Notes: generated from the letters alone by a model not told the origin. A stretch of 64,000 bases of DNA from Lachnospiraceae bacterium (GCA_030537145.1 JAUNON010000003.1:41761-105760), one strand, 5' to 3'; counted from the stretch's first letter, positions 10,461 through 20,588 are shown. Program-made: numbers and translations.

Positions 10461-11339
10461 ATGGATTATATGATCAGGGCAACGGCGGCGGACAATCAGA
10501 TCCGTGCTTTTGCCGCTACGACAAGAACAATGGTGGAAACGGCGAGGCAGTATCATAATACCAGCCCGGTGGCAACGGCGGCTCTTGGCCGGCTGCTGAC
10601 CGGAGGTGTCATGATGGGCAGCATGATGAAGGGAGAGCAGGATCTGCTGACGCTTCAGGTAAAGGGGGACGGCCCTCTGGGCGGAATTACGGTGACAGCG
10701 GATTCGAAGGGACATGCCAAGGGATATGTGAACCATCCGGAGGTGCTGATTCATGCCAATGCCAGGGGAAAGCTGGATGTGTCCGGAGCCATCGGAAACG
10801 GAATGCTTCAGGTAATCAAGGATATGGGCCTGAAGGAACCCTATGTGGGAAGCTGCCAGCTTCAGACAGGCGAGATTGCAGAGGATCTGACCTATTATTT
10901 CGCCATATCGGAGCAGGTGCCCTCTTCCGTAGGGCTGGGAGTTTTGCTGGAGAAAAATAATACGGTGCGCCAGGCGGGAGGCTTTCTGATTCAGTTGATG
11001 CCCTTTACGCCGGACGAGATCATTGATAAGCTGGAGCAGAGGCTGGCCGGTGTGAATTCCGTAACCTCCATGCTGGATGCAGGGAAAACGCCGGAGGAGA
11101 TTCTGGAGGAGCTTCTGGGAGAGTTTGGCCTGGAGATCAATGAGAAAAAGGAAATTTTCTATCAGTGTGACTGTTCCAGGCAGCGGATCGAGAGGGCTTT
11201 AATCAGCATCGGAAAAAAGGAGCTTCAGGACATGATCCATGACGGCAAACCCATAGAGGTGAACTGCCATTTCTGCAATAAAAATTATGAGTTTGGCGTA
11301 GAGGAGCTGAAGGAGCTGCTGAAGCGGGCGGTGCGGTAG
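10461..11339 (+). CDS. hslO: Hsp33 redox-regulated holdase chaperone
   Basis: Hsp33 is a cytosolic chaperone that is switched on by oxidation of zinc-bound cysteines and protects unfolding proteins under oxidative stress. This 292-residue protein has the family N-terminus (MIRATAADNQIRAFAATT) and the four C-terminal zinc ligands as CDC and CHFC (about residues 236-270). The ATG at 10461 follows CAGAGGTAATGCT; the open frame back to 10404 overlaps the preceding gene. The pairing with a putative metal exporter fits a stress-related transcription unit, though each may also be separate. Confidence 0.95.
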   Translation: MDYMIRATAADNQIRAFAATTRTMVETARQYHNTSPVATAALGRLLTGGVMMGSMMKGEQDLLTLQVKGDGPLGGITVTADSKGHAKGYVNHPEVLIHANARGKLDVSGAIGNGMLQVIKDMGLKEPYVGSCQLQTGEIAEDLTYYFAISEQVPSSVGLGVLLEKNNTVRQAGGFLIQLMPFTPDEIIDKLEQRLAGVNSVTSMLDAGKTPEEILEELLGEFGLEINEKKEIFYQCDCSRQRIERALISIGKKELQDMIHDGKPIEVNCHFCNKNYEFGVEELKELLKRAVR

Positions 11340-11474
11340 CGGCAAAAATACCGGCGCATATAAAACAACGGGTATTGCAACTTGCGGAATATGCGATCAG
11401 AGGCAGAATGGCATGGCCTGTATCGGAAAGCAGGTATGCCGGGAATCCCCGGATCAGGAAAGAAAGGAAAGACC

Positions 11475-13430
11475 ATGCAGGACGGATTTCTCAAGGTGGC
11501 TGCGCTGACACCGAAAATAAAAGTGGCAGAATGTATTTACAATACGGAAATCATCTGTGAGATGATGGAGGAGGCTTACGGGAAGGGAGCAAAAATTCTG
11601 GTATTTCCGGAGCTTTGCATCACCGGCTATACCTGTCAGGATCTGTTCTGGCAGGAAAAACTGCTGACGGAGGCCAGAGAGGGACTGAAAAAGATCCTGG
11701 TAAGCAGCAGGGGGAAGAAGGCTCTGATTTTTGTGGGGCTCCCATGGGAGGTGGACGGAAAGCTTTACAATACGGCGGCTGTCTGCTCAGACGGAAGGCT
11801 GCTGGGATTGGTGCCGAAGCGTTATCTTCCCAATTACAATGAATTTTATGAGGCAAGACATTTTTGTCCGGGTCAGGAGGCAGTGACATTCCTGGAGGTG
11901 GACGGCTGCCAGATTCCCTTCGGGATGAACCAGCTTTTTACCTGCAGGCAAATGGAGGGACTGGCTGTGGCGGCGGAGCTGTGCGAGGATCTGTGGGTGC
12001 CCTGTCCCCCCAGCACCTATCATGCGATGGCAGGAGCCAATGTAATCGTCAATCTTTCTGCCAGTGATGCGGGAACCGGGAAGAGCGCCTACCGCACCTC
12101 CCTGGTGAGCAGCCAGTCGGCAAGGCTGCTGTGCGGCTATGTTTATGCCAGTGCGGGAGAGGGAGAATCTTCTCAGGATCTGGTTTTTTCCGGCCACAAT
12201 CTGATTGCGGAAAACGGAACCGTGCTGGCCTCTTCCGGAAGGTTTACCACAGGCATTCTGTACGGAGAGCTGGATATCCGCAGGCTGCGGGCAGAACGCC
12301 GCCGCATGACCACCTTCGGCTGCGGAGGATTTGACCTGGACCGGGCCGCCGCAGGGCATGGGATGGGCCGGGACGGAAAGGGCTATGTGCGCACGAACTT
12401 TGAATTGGAGCTTGAGGAGACGAAATTAACCCGCTATTTTGATCCAAGGCCCTTTGTGCCCTCCGGAAAGGCGGATCGGGACAAGCGCTGTGAGGAAATT
12501 CTGATGATTCAGGCCATGGGCTTAAAAAAACGCCTGGAACATATCAACTGCAAAAATATCGTAGTGGGTATCTCGGGCGGTCTGGATTCTACGCTGGCCC
12601 TGCTGGTGATGGTAAAGGCCTTCGACATGCTGGGGCTGCCCCATGAAAACATTACGGCGGTGACGATGCCCTGCTTTGGCACCACCAGCCGTACCTATAA
12701 CAATGCCTGCCAGATGACCAGGACGCTGGGAGCTACTCTGCGGGAGGTGAATATTAAAGAAGCGGTAAACATTCATTTCAGGGATATCGGACATGACAGC
12801 AGTGTGCAGGATGTGACCTATGAAAACTGTCAGGCCAGAGAGCGGACCCAGATCCTGATGGATATTGCCAATCAGAAAAACGGCCTGGTGATCGGTACCG
12901 GAGATATGTCCGAATTGGCTCTGGGCTGGGCCACCTACAATGGAGATCATATGTCCATGTATGCGGTAAACTGCTCCGTGCCTAAGACGCTGGTGCGTCA
13001 TCTGGTGCGTTATTATGCGGATACCTGCGGCGACGAGGCTTTAAGCAGGGTGCTTCTGGATGTGCTGGATACTCCGGTCAGCCCGGAGCTGCTTCCGCCG
13101 AAGGACGGAGAGATCGCTCAGAAAACAGAGGATCTGGTGGGACCCTATGAGCTGCACGATTTCTTTTTGTATTATGTGCTGCGGTTCGGCTTTGCTCCCG
13201 CAAAGATCTACCGTATTGCGAAGCTGGCCTTCGCAGGAGTATATACGGACGAGTTTATCCTGAAATGGTTGAAAACCTTCTACTGGCGGTTCTTCGCCCA
13301 GCAGTTCAAGCGCTCCTGTATTCCGGACGGGCCCAAGGTAGGTTCGGTGGCCTTATCACCCAGGGGAGACCTGCGGATGCCCAGCGATGCCTGTGTGCGG
13401 ATCTGGAGAGAAGAGCTGGACCGGATGTAG
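11475..13430 (+). CDS. nadE: Glutamine-dependent NAD(+) synthetase
   Basis: A 651-residue two-domain enzyme that makes NAD from nicotinate adenine dinucleotide with ammonia drawn from glutamine. The N-terminal nitrilase-type glutaminase shows the Glu (FPELCITGY), Lys (PKRYLPNY) and Cys (ELCEDLWVP) triad. The C-terminal synthetase shows the ATP-pyrophosphatase loop SGGLDSTLAL and GTGDMSELALGW. The length fits the long, two-domain class. The ATG at 11475 is preferred over 11382 because it directly follows GGAAAGAC and matches the family N-terminus (FLKVAALTPKIKVA). It stands between hslO and the rpmE locus. Confidence 0.95.
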   Translation: MQDGFLKVAALTPKIKVAECIYNTEIICEMMEEAYGKGAKILVFPELCITGYTCQDLFWQEKLLTEAREGLKKILVSSRGKKALIFVGLPWEVDGKLYNTAAVCSDGRLLGLVPKRYLPNYNEFYEARHFCPGQEAVTFLEVDGCQIPFGMNQLFTCRQMEGLAVAAELCEDLWVPCPPSTYHAMAGANVIVNLSASDAGTGKSAYRTSLVSSQSARLLCGYVYASAGEGESSQDLVFSGHNLIAENGTVLASSGRFTTGILYGELDIRRLRAERRRMTTFGCGGFDLDRAAAGHGMGRDGKGYVRTNFELELEETKLTRYFDPRPFVPSGKADRDKRCEEILMIQAMGLKKRLEHINCKNIVVGISGGLDSTLALLVMVKAFDMLGLPHENITAVTMPCFGTTSRTYNNACQMTRTLGATLREVNIKEAVNIHFRDIGHDSSVQDVTYENCQARERTQILMDIANQKNGLVIGTGDMSELALGWATYNGDHMSMYAVNCSVPKTLVRHLVRYYADTCGDEALSRVLLDVLDTPVSPELLPPKDGEIAQKTEDLVGPYELHDFFLYYVLRFGFAPAKIYRIAKLAFAGVYTDEFILKWLKTFYWRFFAQQFKRSCIPDGPKVGSVALSPRGDLRMPSDACVRIWREELDRM

Positions 13431-13482
13431 CCTGTGGATTTATATTTTTGATGGTGCCTGCGTCAGCAGGCATGGGAGCTTA

Positions 13483-13513
13483 GTAACAGTTCAGCCCAGG
13501 GCTGAACTGTTAC
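13483..13513. repeat. Solo 31-bp palindrome identical to the ends of the 143-bp repeat
   Basis: GTAACAGTTCAGCC followed by CCA-like centre and its reverse complement form a perfect 31-bp palindrome directly after nadE. The arm is the terminal sequence of the 143-bp elements at 22743 and 47109, so this looks like an element reduced to its fused ends. It could also serve as a weak terminator of nadE. Confidence 0.8.
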
Positions 13514-13543
13514 GTCGATTTATGAAAAAGCTTGGTATTCCCC

Positions 13544-13572
13544 TTGCATTTTCGGATAGGGTATGCTATAAT
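13544..13572 (+). promoter_or_regulatory. Strong sigma-A promoter of rpmE
   Basis: TTGCAT, 17 bp, TATAAT with an extended -10 (TGC just before TATAAT). Confidence 0.8.
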
Positions 13573-13579
13573 TCATTCG

Positions 13580-13733
13580 CTGTTTATGGATGTACGCAGA
13601 TTAGACAGCCTAACTGCAGGGACTTGCAGGGGTAGTCCGGGGTAGCTTACTGCGGCAGTATCAGAGCAGTATTGGCCGGAAATGGACGGCATGGCCGTAA
13701 GCAGTTCACATAAAATAAGAAGAGGTGAAAAAA
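13580..13733 (+). promoter_or_regulatory. Structured rpmE leader (candidate bL31 autoregulatory leader)
   Basis: About 155 bases separate the promoter from rpmE. AACTGC at 13612 can pair with GCAGTT at 13701, enclosing several smaller hairpins such as ACGGC/GCCGT near 13686-13698. Leaders of bL31 genes that bind the protein product have been described in several phyla; assignment of this one is inference from position and foldability. Confidence 0.45.
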
Positions 13734-13940
13734 ATGAAGAAAGGTATCCATCCAAATTATTATCAGACAACCGTTACCTGTAACTGCGGAAATACATTCG
13801 TGACAGGTTCTACCAAAAAGGAGATCCATGTAGAGGTTTGCTCCAAGTGTCATTCCTTCTATACCGGTCAGCAGAAAACAGCGGCTGCCCGCGGACGTAT
13901 TGATAAGTTCAATAAAAAATACGGCATCGAAGCAAAATAA
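13734..13940 (+). CDS. rpmE: 50S ribosomal protein bL31 (zinc-binding form)
   Basis: A 68-residue ribosomal protein of the large subunit, with family motifs [10 protein letters not shown] and [11 protein letters not shown]. It keeps the cysteines CNC and CSKC, so it is the zinc-binding form that is replaced by a cysteine-less paralogue during zinc limitation in some bacteria. The ATG at 13734 follows GAGGTG; the GTG at 13725 is part of the ribosome site. It is monocistronic: strong promoter and long leader in front, terminator behind. Confidence 0.97.
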   Translation: MKKGIHPNYYQTTVTCNCGNTFVTGSTKKEIHVEVCSKCHSFYTGQQKTAAARGRIDKFNKKYGIEAK

Positions 13941-13957
13941 TAGTATGGGAAAGATAA

Positions 13958-13989
13958 GGTTGAGGTTGCGAAATCTCAACCTGTTTTTA
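13958..13989 (+). terminator. Rho-independent terminator of rpmE
   Basis: AGGTTGAG pairs with CTCAACCT across a 9-base loop and is followed by GTTTTT. Confidence 0.85.
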
Positions 13990-14069
13990 AATACAAGAAG
14001 TATCAGCGCCTGGCAAAATGCAGTATAGGCCAGGATGCCGCTTGGCGGCAGAACGGAGATCGATAAGAG

Positions 14070-15179
14070 ATGAAATATTCGAATATAGGCGGACAGGCCG
14101 TTATGGAAGGCGTTATGATGCGCAACGGCGAGAACTATGCGGTGGCTGTCCGGACGGCAGACCATGAGATCATTGTAAAAAAAGAGGAATATCACAGCTT
14201 TGTTAAAAATAAGAAAATACTGTCGCTCCCAATCGTGCGGGGCGTGTTTAACTTTGTAGATTCTCTGGTGCTGGGGATGAAAACACTGATGTATTCCGCA
14301 GATTTTTTTGCGGAGGAAACAGAGGAAGAGCTGGAGGAGCGCCTGGCGCAGGAACAGAAAAAGGCGGAAAAGAAGGCGGAGAAGCTGCGCCGGCAGGGAA
14401 AGGCCCTGGAGGCTGAGACACTGCTGAAGAAAAGGGCGGAGGAAGCGGCCGGAGAACGGGAGCGTCTGGTGAAGCGGGGCGCTGCTGAGACGGCGCCGGA
14501 GGAAAAGAAAGAGGATAACGGAGTCCTGATGGGCTTTACAGTGGTCTTTTCCATTGTTATTTCCGTGGGCTTATTTATGCTTTTGCCCTATTTCCTGTCC
14601 CGGGGGCTGCATTACGTTACAAGCTCAGAAACTTTGATTTCGATTGCGGAGGCCGTGCTGCGCATGGCGATTTTCCTGGGCTATATCCTGCTGATCTCCC
14701 GGATGAAGGAGATTCAGAGAACCTTTATGTACCATGGGGCAGAGCACAAATGCATCAACTGCATTGAACACGGCCTGGAGCTGAACGTGGAGAATGTGCG
14801 GAAAAGCTCCAAGGAGCATAAGCGCTGCGGAACCAGCTTCCTGCTGATCGTTATGGTCGTCAGCGTGATTTTCTTCCTGTTTATCCGTGTCAGCTCACCC
14901 GTCTGGCGGATCGTGATCCGGCTGCTTCTGATTCCGGTGATTGCCGGAGTATCCTATGAGTTTATCCGTCTTGCAGGGCGGTACGATAATAAACTGGTGA
15001 ATATCCTGAGCAAGCCGGGGCTTTGCCTGCAGGGGCTGACCACGAAGGAGCCGGACGACTCTATGATCGAGGTGGGGATCGCTTCGGTGGAGGCGGTGTT
15101 TGACTGGAAAAAATATCTGAATGAAAATTTTGGCGCCCACTATGACCTGGATTCTGATCCGGAGGAAGTGCAGCCATGA
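14070..15179 (+). CDS. DUF1385 family membrane protein (YqhQ-like)
   Basis: A 369-residue protein of unknown function. It begins with the family signature GGQAVMEGVMMR, followed by a charged insertion (about residues 88-148) rich in Glu, Lys and Ala that looks helical and that is longer than in Bacillus YqhQ. Four hydrophobic segments follow, and then the conserved YHGAEHKCINCIE motif and a KPGLCLQ-LTT-EPDD end. Four-base overlap (ATGA) with prmC means translational coupling. The rpmE-DUF1385-prmC-prfA order is common in Clostridia; the His/Cys motif hints at a metal or enzymatic role, which is unproven. Confidence 0.88.
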   Translation: MKYSNIGGQAVMEGVMMRNGENYAVAVRTADHEIIVKKEEYHSFVKNKKILSLPIVRGVFNFVDSLVLGMKTLMYSADFFAEETEEELEERLAQEQKKAEKKAEKLRRQGKALEAETLLKKRAEEAAGERERLVKRGAAETAPEEKKEDNGVLMGFTVVFSIVISVGLFMLLPYFLSRGLHYVTSSETLISIAEAVLRMAIFLGYILLISRMKEIQRTFMYHGAEHKCINCIEHGLELNVENVRKSSKEHKRCGTSFLLIVMVVSVIFFLFIRVSSPVWRIVIRLLLIPVIAGVSYEFIRLAGRYDNKLVNILSKPGLCLQGLTTKEPDDSMIEVGIASVEAVFDWKKYLNENFGAHYDLDSDPEEVQP

Positions 15180-16006
15180 CATACCGGGAGGCGCTGGAAA
15201 GAGCCGGGGCCTATCTGGAGGAATGCCGGATTGCCGATGCCCGGACGGATGCCTGGTACTTGATGGAGTATTGCTGCCATATGAGCCGGACTCAGTATCT
15301 GATGAAGCTGCGGGAACCTGTGCCGGAGGAGGAATATGCCCGGTATCAGGAGCTGCTGCAGCAAAGAGGCACCCATGTTCCGCTGCAGCATATTACCGGA
15401 GAGCAGGAGTTTATGGGGCTGAGCTTCCGGGTGAATGATCAGGTGCTGATTCCCAGACAGGATACGGAGATCCTGGTGGAGCAGGCCCTGCAGCAGGCGA
15501 AGGCCGGAATGCGGGTGCTGGATCTGTGTACCGGTTCCGGTTGTATTATCATCAGCCTGCTGAAGCTGTGCCCGGGGCTGCTGGGAACGGCCTCCGATAT
15601 TTCGCCGGAAGCGCTGCAGACCGCCGGGGAGAATGCCCGCAGGCTGGGAGTAGAGACGGTTTTTATCGAAAGCGACCTGTTTGAGCGAATCAGCGGCAGC
15701 TTCGATCTGATCGTATCCAATCCGCCTTATATTCCTACGGGGGTGATTGACTCCCTGATGGCGGAGGTGCGGCTTTTTGAGCCCAGGACGGCTCTGGACG
15801 GCCGAGAGGATGGGCTGTACTTTTACCGGAGGATCATAGCGGAAAGCGGCCCGTATCTGAAAACGGGAGGCTGGCTGATGTTTGAGATCGGCAGTGACCA
15901 GGGAGAGGCCGTTTCCGGCCTGATGCGCCGGGGAGCGTTTCGCTGCGTCCGCGTGGTTCGGGATCTGTCCGGTCTGGATCGGGTGGTCATCGGCTGCCGG
16001 TGTTAA
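15176..16006 (+). CDS. prmC: Release factor N5-glutamine methyltransferase
   Basis: This enzyme methylates the glutamine of the GGQ motif in release factors 1 and 2, using S-adenosylmethionine, and so speeds peptide release. The 276-residue protein has an N-terminal helical substrate-binding domain and a Rossmann methyltransferase domain with VLDLCTGSGCIIISL and the active-site NPPY (in SNPPYIPT). Its substrate gene prfA follows 160 bases downstream. The gap 16007-16166 holds no gene that I can support. Confidence 0.95.
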   Translation: MTYREALERAGAYLEECRIADARTDAWYLMEYCCHMSRTQYLMKLREPVPEEEYARYQELLQQRGTHVPLQHITGEQEFMGLSFRVNDQVLIPRQDTEILVEQALQQAKAGMRVLDLCTGSGCIIISLLKLCPGLLGTASDISPEALQTAGENARRLGVETVFIESDLFERISGSFDLIVSNPPYIPTGVIDSLMAEVRLFEPRTALDGREDGLYFYRRIIAESGPYLKTGGWLMFEIGSDQGEAVSGLMRRGAFRCVRVVRDLSGLDRVVIGCRC

Positions 16007-16166
16007 GGAACGCAGCGCTGCGGGAAGGAAAAATGCGGCTGAAAAGACAGCGCAGATGGACCCGGAGCGGTGAAACGGAAAAATGAGAAGAACGAAAGAA
16101 CAGATTGCAGAATAACGGGCGAAGGAACGGCCGGACGATAGAGAAAAGGAAGCAAGGAGGAGCAAC

Positions 16167-17246
16167 ATGTTTGATAAGCTGGAGGATTTGCTGATTCATC
16201 TGGAAGAGATTCTGAATATGCTGAATGAGCCGTCGGTGATCAATGACCCGCCCCGGTTTCAGAAGCTGATGAAGGAGCAGAGTGATCTGCAGCCCATCGC
16301 AGATACTTACCGGGAATATAAAAAGTGCCAGGAGACGATCGAGGACAGTCTTTCCATGCTGGAGGGAGAGTCTGACGAGGAAATGCGGGAGATGCTGAAG
16401 GAAGAGCTGAGCGAGGCCAGAAAGCAGGTGGGAGAGCTGGAGCAGAAGCTGAAGGTGCTGCTGCTTCCCAAGGATCCCAATGATGATAAGAACGTAATCG
16501 TGGAAATCCGTGCAGGCGCAGGCGGAGATGAGGCTGCGCTGTTTGCTGCGGAGATCTACCGGATGTATGTGAAGTTTGCCGAGAAGAACCGCTGGAAGGT
16601 GGAGGTTATGAACGTGGACGAGATCGGCATCGGCGGTATGAAGGAGGTCAATTTCATGATCTCCGGACAGGGGGCATATTCTAAATTAAAATACGAGAGC
16701 GGAGTGCACCGGGTGCAGCGTGTGCCGGAAACGGAATCCGGCGGCAGGATCCATACGTCCACCTGTACGGTGGCGGTGATGCCGGAGGTGGAGGATGTGG
16801 ATGTGGTGATCGATGAAAAGGATATCCGCATCGATGTGATGAGAGCCTCCGGAAACGGCGGCCAGTGCGTCAATACCACGGATTCGGCGGTGCGCCTGAC
16901 CCATTATCCCACGGGAATCGTGGTATACAGCCAGACAGAAAAATCGCAGCTTCAGAATAAGGCCAAGGCGTTTGCGCTGCTGCGTGCCAAGCTGTATGAT
17001 ATTGAGCAGCAGAAAGCCCATGATGCGGAGGCGGAGCTGAGAAGAAGCCAGATCGGTACGGGAGACCGTTCTGAAAAGATCCGTACCTACAATTTCCCCC
17101 AGGGACGGGTGACAGACCACCGCATCAATCTGACGCTGTATAAGCTGGATAAGATCCTGGACGGAGACATACAGGAAATTATTGATGCCTGCATTGCGGC
17201 TGACCAGGCTGCAAAGCTGGCGAAAATGAATGAAAACGAAGCATAG
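16167..17246 (+). CDS. prfA: Peptide chain release factor 1
   Basis: RF1 reads UAA and UAG stop codons and triggers hydrolysis of peptidyl-tRNA. The 359-residue protein shows the codon-recognition tripeptide as PET within [14 protein letters not shown], where PAT is more usual, and the catalytic GGQ in [19 protein letters not shown]. The ribosome site AAGGAGG lies 7 bases before the ATG. It forms a functional unit with prmC just upstream. Confidence 0.96.
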   Translation: MFDKLEDLLIHLEEILNMLNEPSVINDPPRFQKLMKEQSDLQPIADTYREYKKCQETIEDSLSMLEGESDEEMREMLKEELSEARKQVGELEQKLKVLLLPKDPNDDKNVIVEIRAGAGGDEAALFAAEIYRMYVKFAEKNRWKVEVMNVDEIGIGGMKEVNFMISGQGAYSKLKYESGVHRVQRVPETESGGRIHTSTCTVAVMPEVEDVDVVIDEKDIRIDVMRASGNGGQCVNTTDSAVRLTHYPTGIVVYSQTEKSQLQNKAKAFALLRAKLYDIEQQKAHDAEAELRRSQIGTGDRSEKIRTYNFPQGRVTDHRINLTLYKLDKILDGDIQEIIDACIAADQAAKLAKMNENEA

Positions 17247-17277
17247 CTATGGGCGGGAATACCCAAAAGGAGTAAGA

Positions 17278-18624
17278 ATGGGAAAATATTTTGGAACAGA
17301 CGGCTTCCGGGGAGAAGCCAATGTAGAATTGACAGTAGAACATGCTTTTCAGGTGGGACGCTTCCTGGGCTGGTATTACGGACAGGAGCACAAGGCGAGA
17401 ATTGTGATCGGAAAGGATACGAGACGCTCCAGCTATATGTTTGAATATGCGCTGTCGGCAGGGCTGACTGCATCCGGGGCCGATGCCTATCTGCTGCATG
17501 TGACCACCACGCCCAGCGTGGCTTATGTAGTGCGTCTGGATGAATTTGACTGCGGGATTATGATCTCCGCCAGCCACAATCCCTATTATGATAATGGCAT
17601 TAAAATCATCAGCGGCACCGGACAGAAGATCGATGCTTCCATTGAGGCCCAGATTGAGGATTATATTGATGGAAAGCTGGGAGAGCTTCCGCTGGCCCGC
17701 CGGGACCATATCGGAAGGACCACGGATTACGTGGCAGGAAGAAACCGCTATATCGGCTATCTGATTTCCCTGGCTACCCGGTCCTTCAAAAATTACCGGA
17801 TCGGCCTGGACTGCTCCAACGGCAGCTCCTCTGCCATTGCAAAGAGCGTGTTTGATGCGCTGGGAGCCAAGACCTACGTCATCAATAATGAACCGGACGG
17901 CACCAATATTAACCGGGACTGCGGGTCCACCCATATCGAGGAGCTGCAGCGCTTTGTAAAGGACCGCAATCTGGACGTGGGCTTTGCCTATGACGGGGAT
18001 GCGGACCGCTGCATCGCCGTGGATGAAAACGGAAACGTGGTAAACGGGGACCTGATCCTGTATATCTGCGGAAAGTATTTAAAGGATGAGGGCAAGCTGT
18101 CCAATAATACCATCGTCACCACGGTGATGTCCAATCTGGGGCTTTATAAGGCGTTGGATAAGATTGGTATTCAGTATGAAAAGACAGCGGTAGGAGATAA
18201 ATATGTGTATGAAAATATGCTTGCCAACGGAAATTGCCTGGGCGGCGAGCAGTCGGGACACATTATTTTCAGCAAGCATGCTACCACGGGAGACGGAATC
18301 CTGACCTCTCTGATGGTTATGGAAACCATGATCAGCAGCAAGCGCAGCCTGGGAAGCCTTGCCTCCGAGGTAAAGATCTATCCCCAGCTTTTGAAGAATG
18401 TGAAGGTGGCGGATAAGAAGGCGGCCAGAGAGAATCCGGCGGTGGTGGATGCCATCGAAAAGGCGGCCCAGGAGTTGGGTGAGGATGGCCGGATTCTGGT
18501 GCGTGAGAGCGGTACGGAGCCTTTGATCCGTGTTATGGTGGAGGCGGAGAGCGATGAGCTGTGCGCAAAATATGTGTACGATGTGATCGCAGTTATGAAA
18601 CGGCAGAATTTGATCGTGGAGTAA
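17278..18624 (+). CDS. glmM: Phosphoglucosamine mutase
   Basis: GlmM interconverts glucosamine-6-phosphate and glucosamine-1-phosphate for peptidoglycan precursor synthesis. The 448-residue protein begins with the family sequence GKYFGTDGFRG, has the phosphoserine loop ISASHNPYYDNGIK, the metal loop DGDADR, the sugar-binding loop GGEQSGHI and the phosphate-binding RESGTEPLIRVM. The ATG at 17278 follows AAAAGGAG; the earlier frame into prfA is not used. It is 31 bases after prfA and probably co-transcribed. Confidence 0.96.
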   Translation: MGKYFGTDGFRGEANVELTVEHAFQVGRFLGWYYGQEHKARIVIGKDTRRSSYMFEYALSAGLTASGADAYLLHVTTTPSVAYVVRLDEFDCGIMISASHNPYYDNGIKIISGTGQKIDASIEAQIEDYIDGKLGELPLARRDHIGRTTDYVAGRNRYIGYLISLATRSFKNYRIGLDCSNGSSSAIAKSVFDALGAKTYVINNEPDGTNINRDCGSTHIEELQRFVKDRNLDVGFAYDGDADRCIAVDENGNVVNGDLILYICGKYLKDEGKLSNNTIVTTVMSNLGLYKALDKIGIQYEKTAVGDKYVYENMLANGNCLGGEQSGHIIFSKHATTGDGILTSLMVMETMISSKRSLGSLASEVKIYPQLLKNVKVADKKAARENPAVVDAIEKAAQELGEDGRILVRESGTEPLIRVMVEAESDELCAKYVYDVIAVMKRQNLIVE

Positions 18625-18714
18625 CCGGCGGACCTGCCGCCAGGTATTGCAAAAGAGGGACGATTCAGGAGCTGTGGTCTGTGAGCGTATGGAACAGACA
18701 CGGAGAATAATAAA

Positions 18715-20445
18715 ATGAGACATAAGTGGAAAAAACTAATTTCATACTATAGACCATACAAAGGTTTGTTCTTTCTGGATCTGCTTTTTGCAGTCACGGG
18801 GGCCGGCATTTCGCTGGCGATCCCCCTGATTGTACGGTATATCACCAATGTGGTGGTGTATCTTCCGGGGGATGAACCTTTCCGTATGATTCTGAAGCTT
18901 GGGATTCTGATGAGCGTTATGGCGCTGGTGGAGTGGTTCTGCAATTATTTTATCACCTATTTCGGCCATATGATGGGAACAAGGATCGAGCATGATATGC
19001 GCAATGACGTATTTTCCCATTATCAGAAGCTTTCGTTTCATTTCTTTGACAATCAGAAAGTGGGGCAGCTTTTGTCCCGCATTACCACGGATCTGTTTGA
19101 TATCAGTGAGCTGCTGCACCATGGGCCGGAGGACCTGGTGCTTTCTCTCATTAAGATCATCGGCTCCTTTGTGATCCTGTTTCAGGTGAACAGGGCTCTG
19201 ACACTGATTACCTTCGCCTTTGTGCCGGTAATGCTGATCTACGGACTTTTCTTTAATACCAGGCTGAAAACGGCTTACAAAGGCAATAAAGCCAGGATCG
19301 CCGACGTGAATACCCAGATTGAGGATAGCTTAAGCGGCATCCGCGTGGTAAAATCCTTCGGAAACGAAGAACTGGAAATGGAAAAATTCCGGGAAGGAAA
19401 CGGCCGTTTTGTGGAGAGCCGGAGACGGAGCTACTGGTATATGGCCTGGTTTCATTCCGTATTGAATGCGCTGACCACCCTGGTAACGGTGGTGACACTG
19501 GTAGCAGGCGCTTATTTCATTACTATGGGAAGAGCGACGGTGGCGGATCTGGTCACGTATCTTCTTTACATCAGCAATTTCACGGAGCCGGTCAAGAAGC
19601 TGACCAACTTTATGGAACAGTTTCAGAACGGCTGGAGCGGCTATGAACGTTTCCTGGAGATTCTGGATGTAGAGCCGGACATTGTGGATGCGCCGGATGC
19701 GGCGGAGCTGAAGCATGTAAAGGGTGAGGTGAGGTTTGAACAGGTGTCCTTCCGCTATGAAGAAGGACTGGAACAGGTGCTTAGTCATATTGATCTGACG
19801 GTGAAGCCGGGAGAGTATCTGGCTATTGTGGGTAATTCCGGAGGCGGAAAGACGACACTGTGCAGCCTGATTCCCAGATTTTACGATGTAGAATCCGGCC
19901 GCATCCTGATTGACGGAATGGATATCCGGAAAATCCGGTTAAGAAGCCTGCGCAGCCAGATCGGCATTGTGCAGCAGGACGTATATCTGTTTATGGAAAA
20001 TGTAATGGAAAATATCCGTTACGGCAGGCCCGATGCCACGGATGAGGAAGTGATAGAAGCGGCAAAGAGGGCCAACGCCCATACCTTTATTATGCAGCTT
20101 CCGCAGGGTTATCAGACCGATATCGGCCAGAGGGGCGTGAAGCTGTCCGGCGGACAGAAGCAGAGGATTTCCATTGCCCGGGTATTCTTAAAGAATCCTG
20201 CTATTTTGATTTTTGATGAGGCCACGTCGGCCCTGGACAATGAAAGTGAAAAAATCGTACAGCAGTCTATGGAGGCTTTGGCAAGGGGCCGGACGACCTT
20301 CGTGATCGCCCACAGGCTTTCCACTATACAGAATGCGCAGCGCATTCTGGTGCTGACCGAGAAGGGGATCCAGGAGGAAGGGACTCATCAGGAGCTTCTG
20401 GCGAAAAACGGCGCATACGCCCGATTGTATGATACGCATCAGTAA
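18715..20445 (+). CDS. ABC transporter, fused permease and ATP-binding protein
   Basis: A 576-residue half-transporter of the MsbA/BmrA class. The N-terminal part has six membrane helices (about residues 15-310) and the C-terminal part an ABC domain with GNSGGGKTT, LSGGQKQRISIARVF, LIFDEATSALD and AHRLST. It has no partner half-transporter nearby, so it probably works as a homodimer exporting a lipid or drug-like compound; the substrate is not known. It is preceded by a 90-base gap without an obvious promoter. Confidence 0.92.
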   Translation: MRHKWKKLISYYRPYKGLFFLDLLFAVTGAGISLAIPLIVRYITNVVVYLPGDEPFRMILKLGILMSVMALVEWFCNYFITYFGHMMGTRIEHDMRNDVFSHYQKLSFHFFDNQKVGQLLSRITTDLFDISELLHHGPEDLVLSLIKIIGSFVILFQVNRALTLITFAFVPVMLIYGLFFNTRLKTAYKGNKARIADVNTQIEDSLSGIRVVKSFGNEELEMEKFREGNGRFVESRRRSYWYMAWFHSVLNALTTLVTVVTLVAGAYFITMGRATVADLVTYLLYISNFTEPVKKLTNFMEQFQNGWSGYERFLEILDVEPDIVDAPDAAELKHVKGEVRFEQVSFRYEEGLEQVLSHIDLTVKPGEYLAIVGNSGGGKTTLCSLIPRFYDVESGRILIDGMDIRKIRLRSLRSQIGIVQQDVYLFMENVMENIRYGRPDATDEEVIEAAKRANAHTFIMQLPQGYQTDIGQRGVKLSGGQKQRISIARVFLKNPAILIFDEATSALDNESEKIVQQSMEALARGRTTFVIAHRLSTIQNAQRILVLTEKGIQEEGTHQELLAKNGAYARLYDTHQ

Positions 20446-20588
20446 AGCTGATTGGGAATGGATTTCATATGTAATTGCGGAGAGACGGAACAATTACAGG
20501 ATGTTATAGAAGTGGGGAAGTATACAATGCGGAGCGGCCAGCCTTCTGACAGGGGGCGGCGAAGCAGACGAAAAGTTTAGGAGGAATT

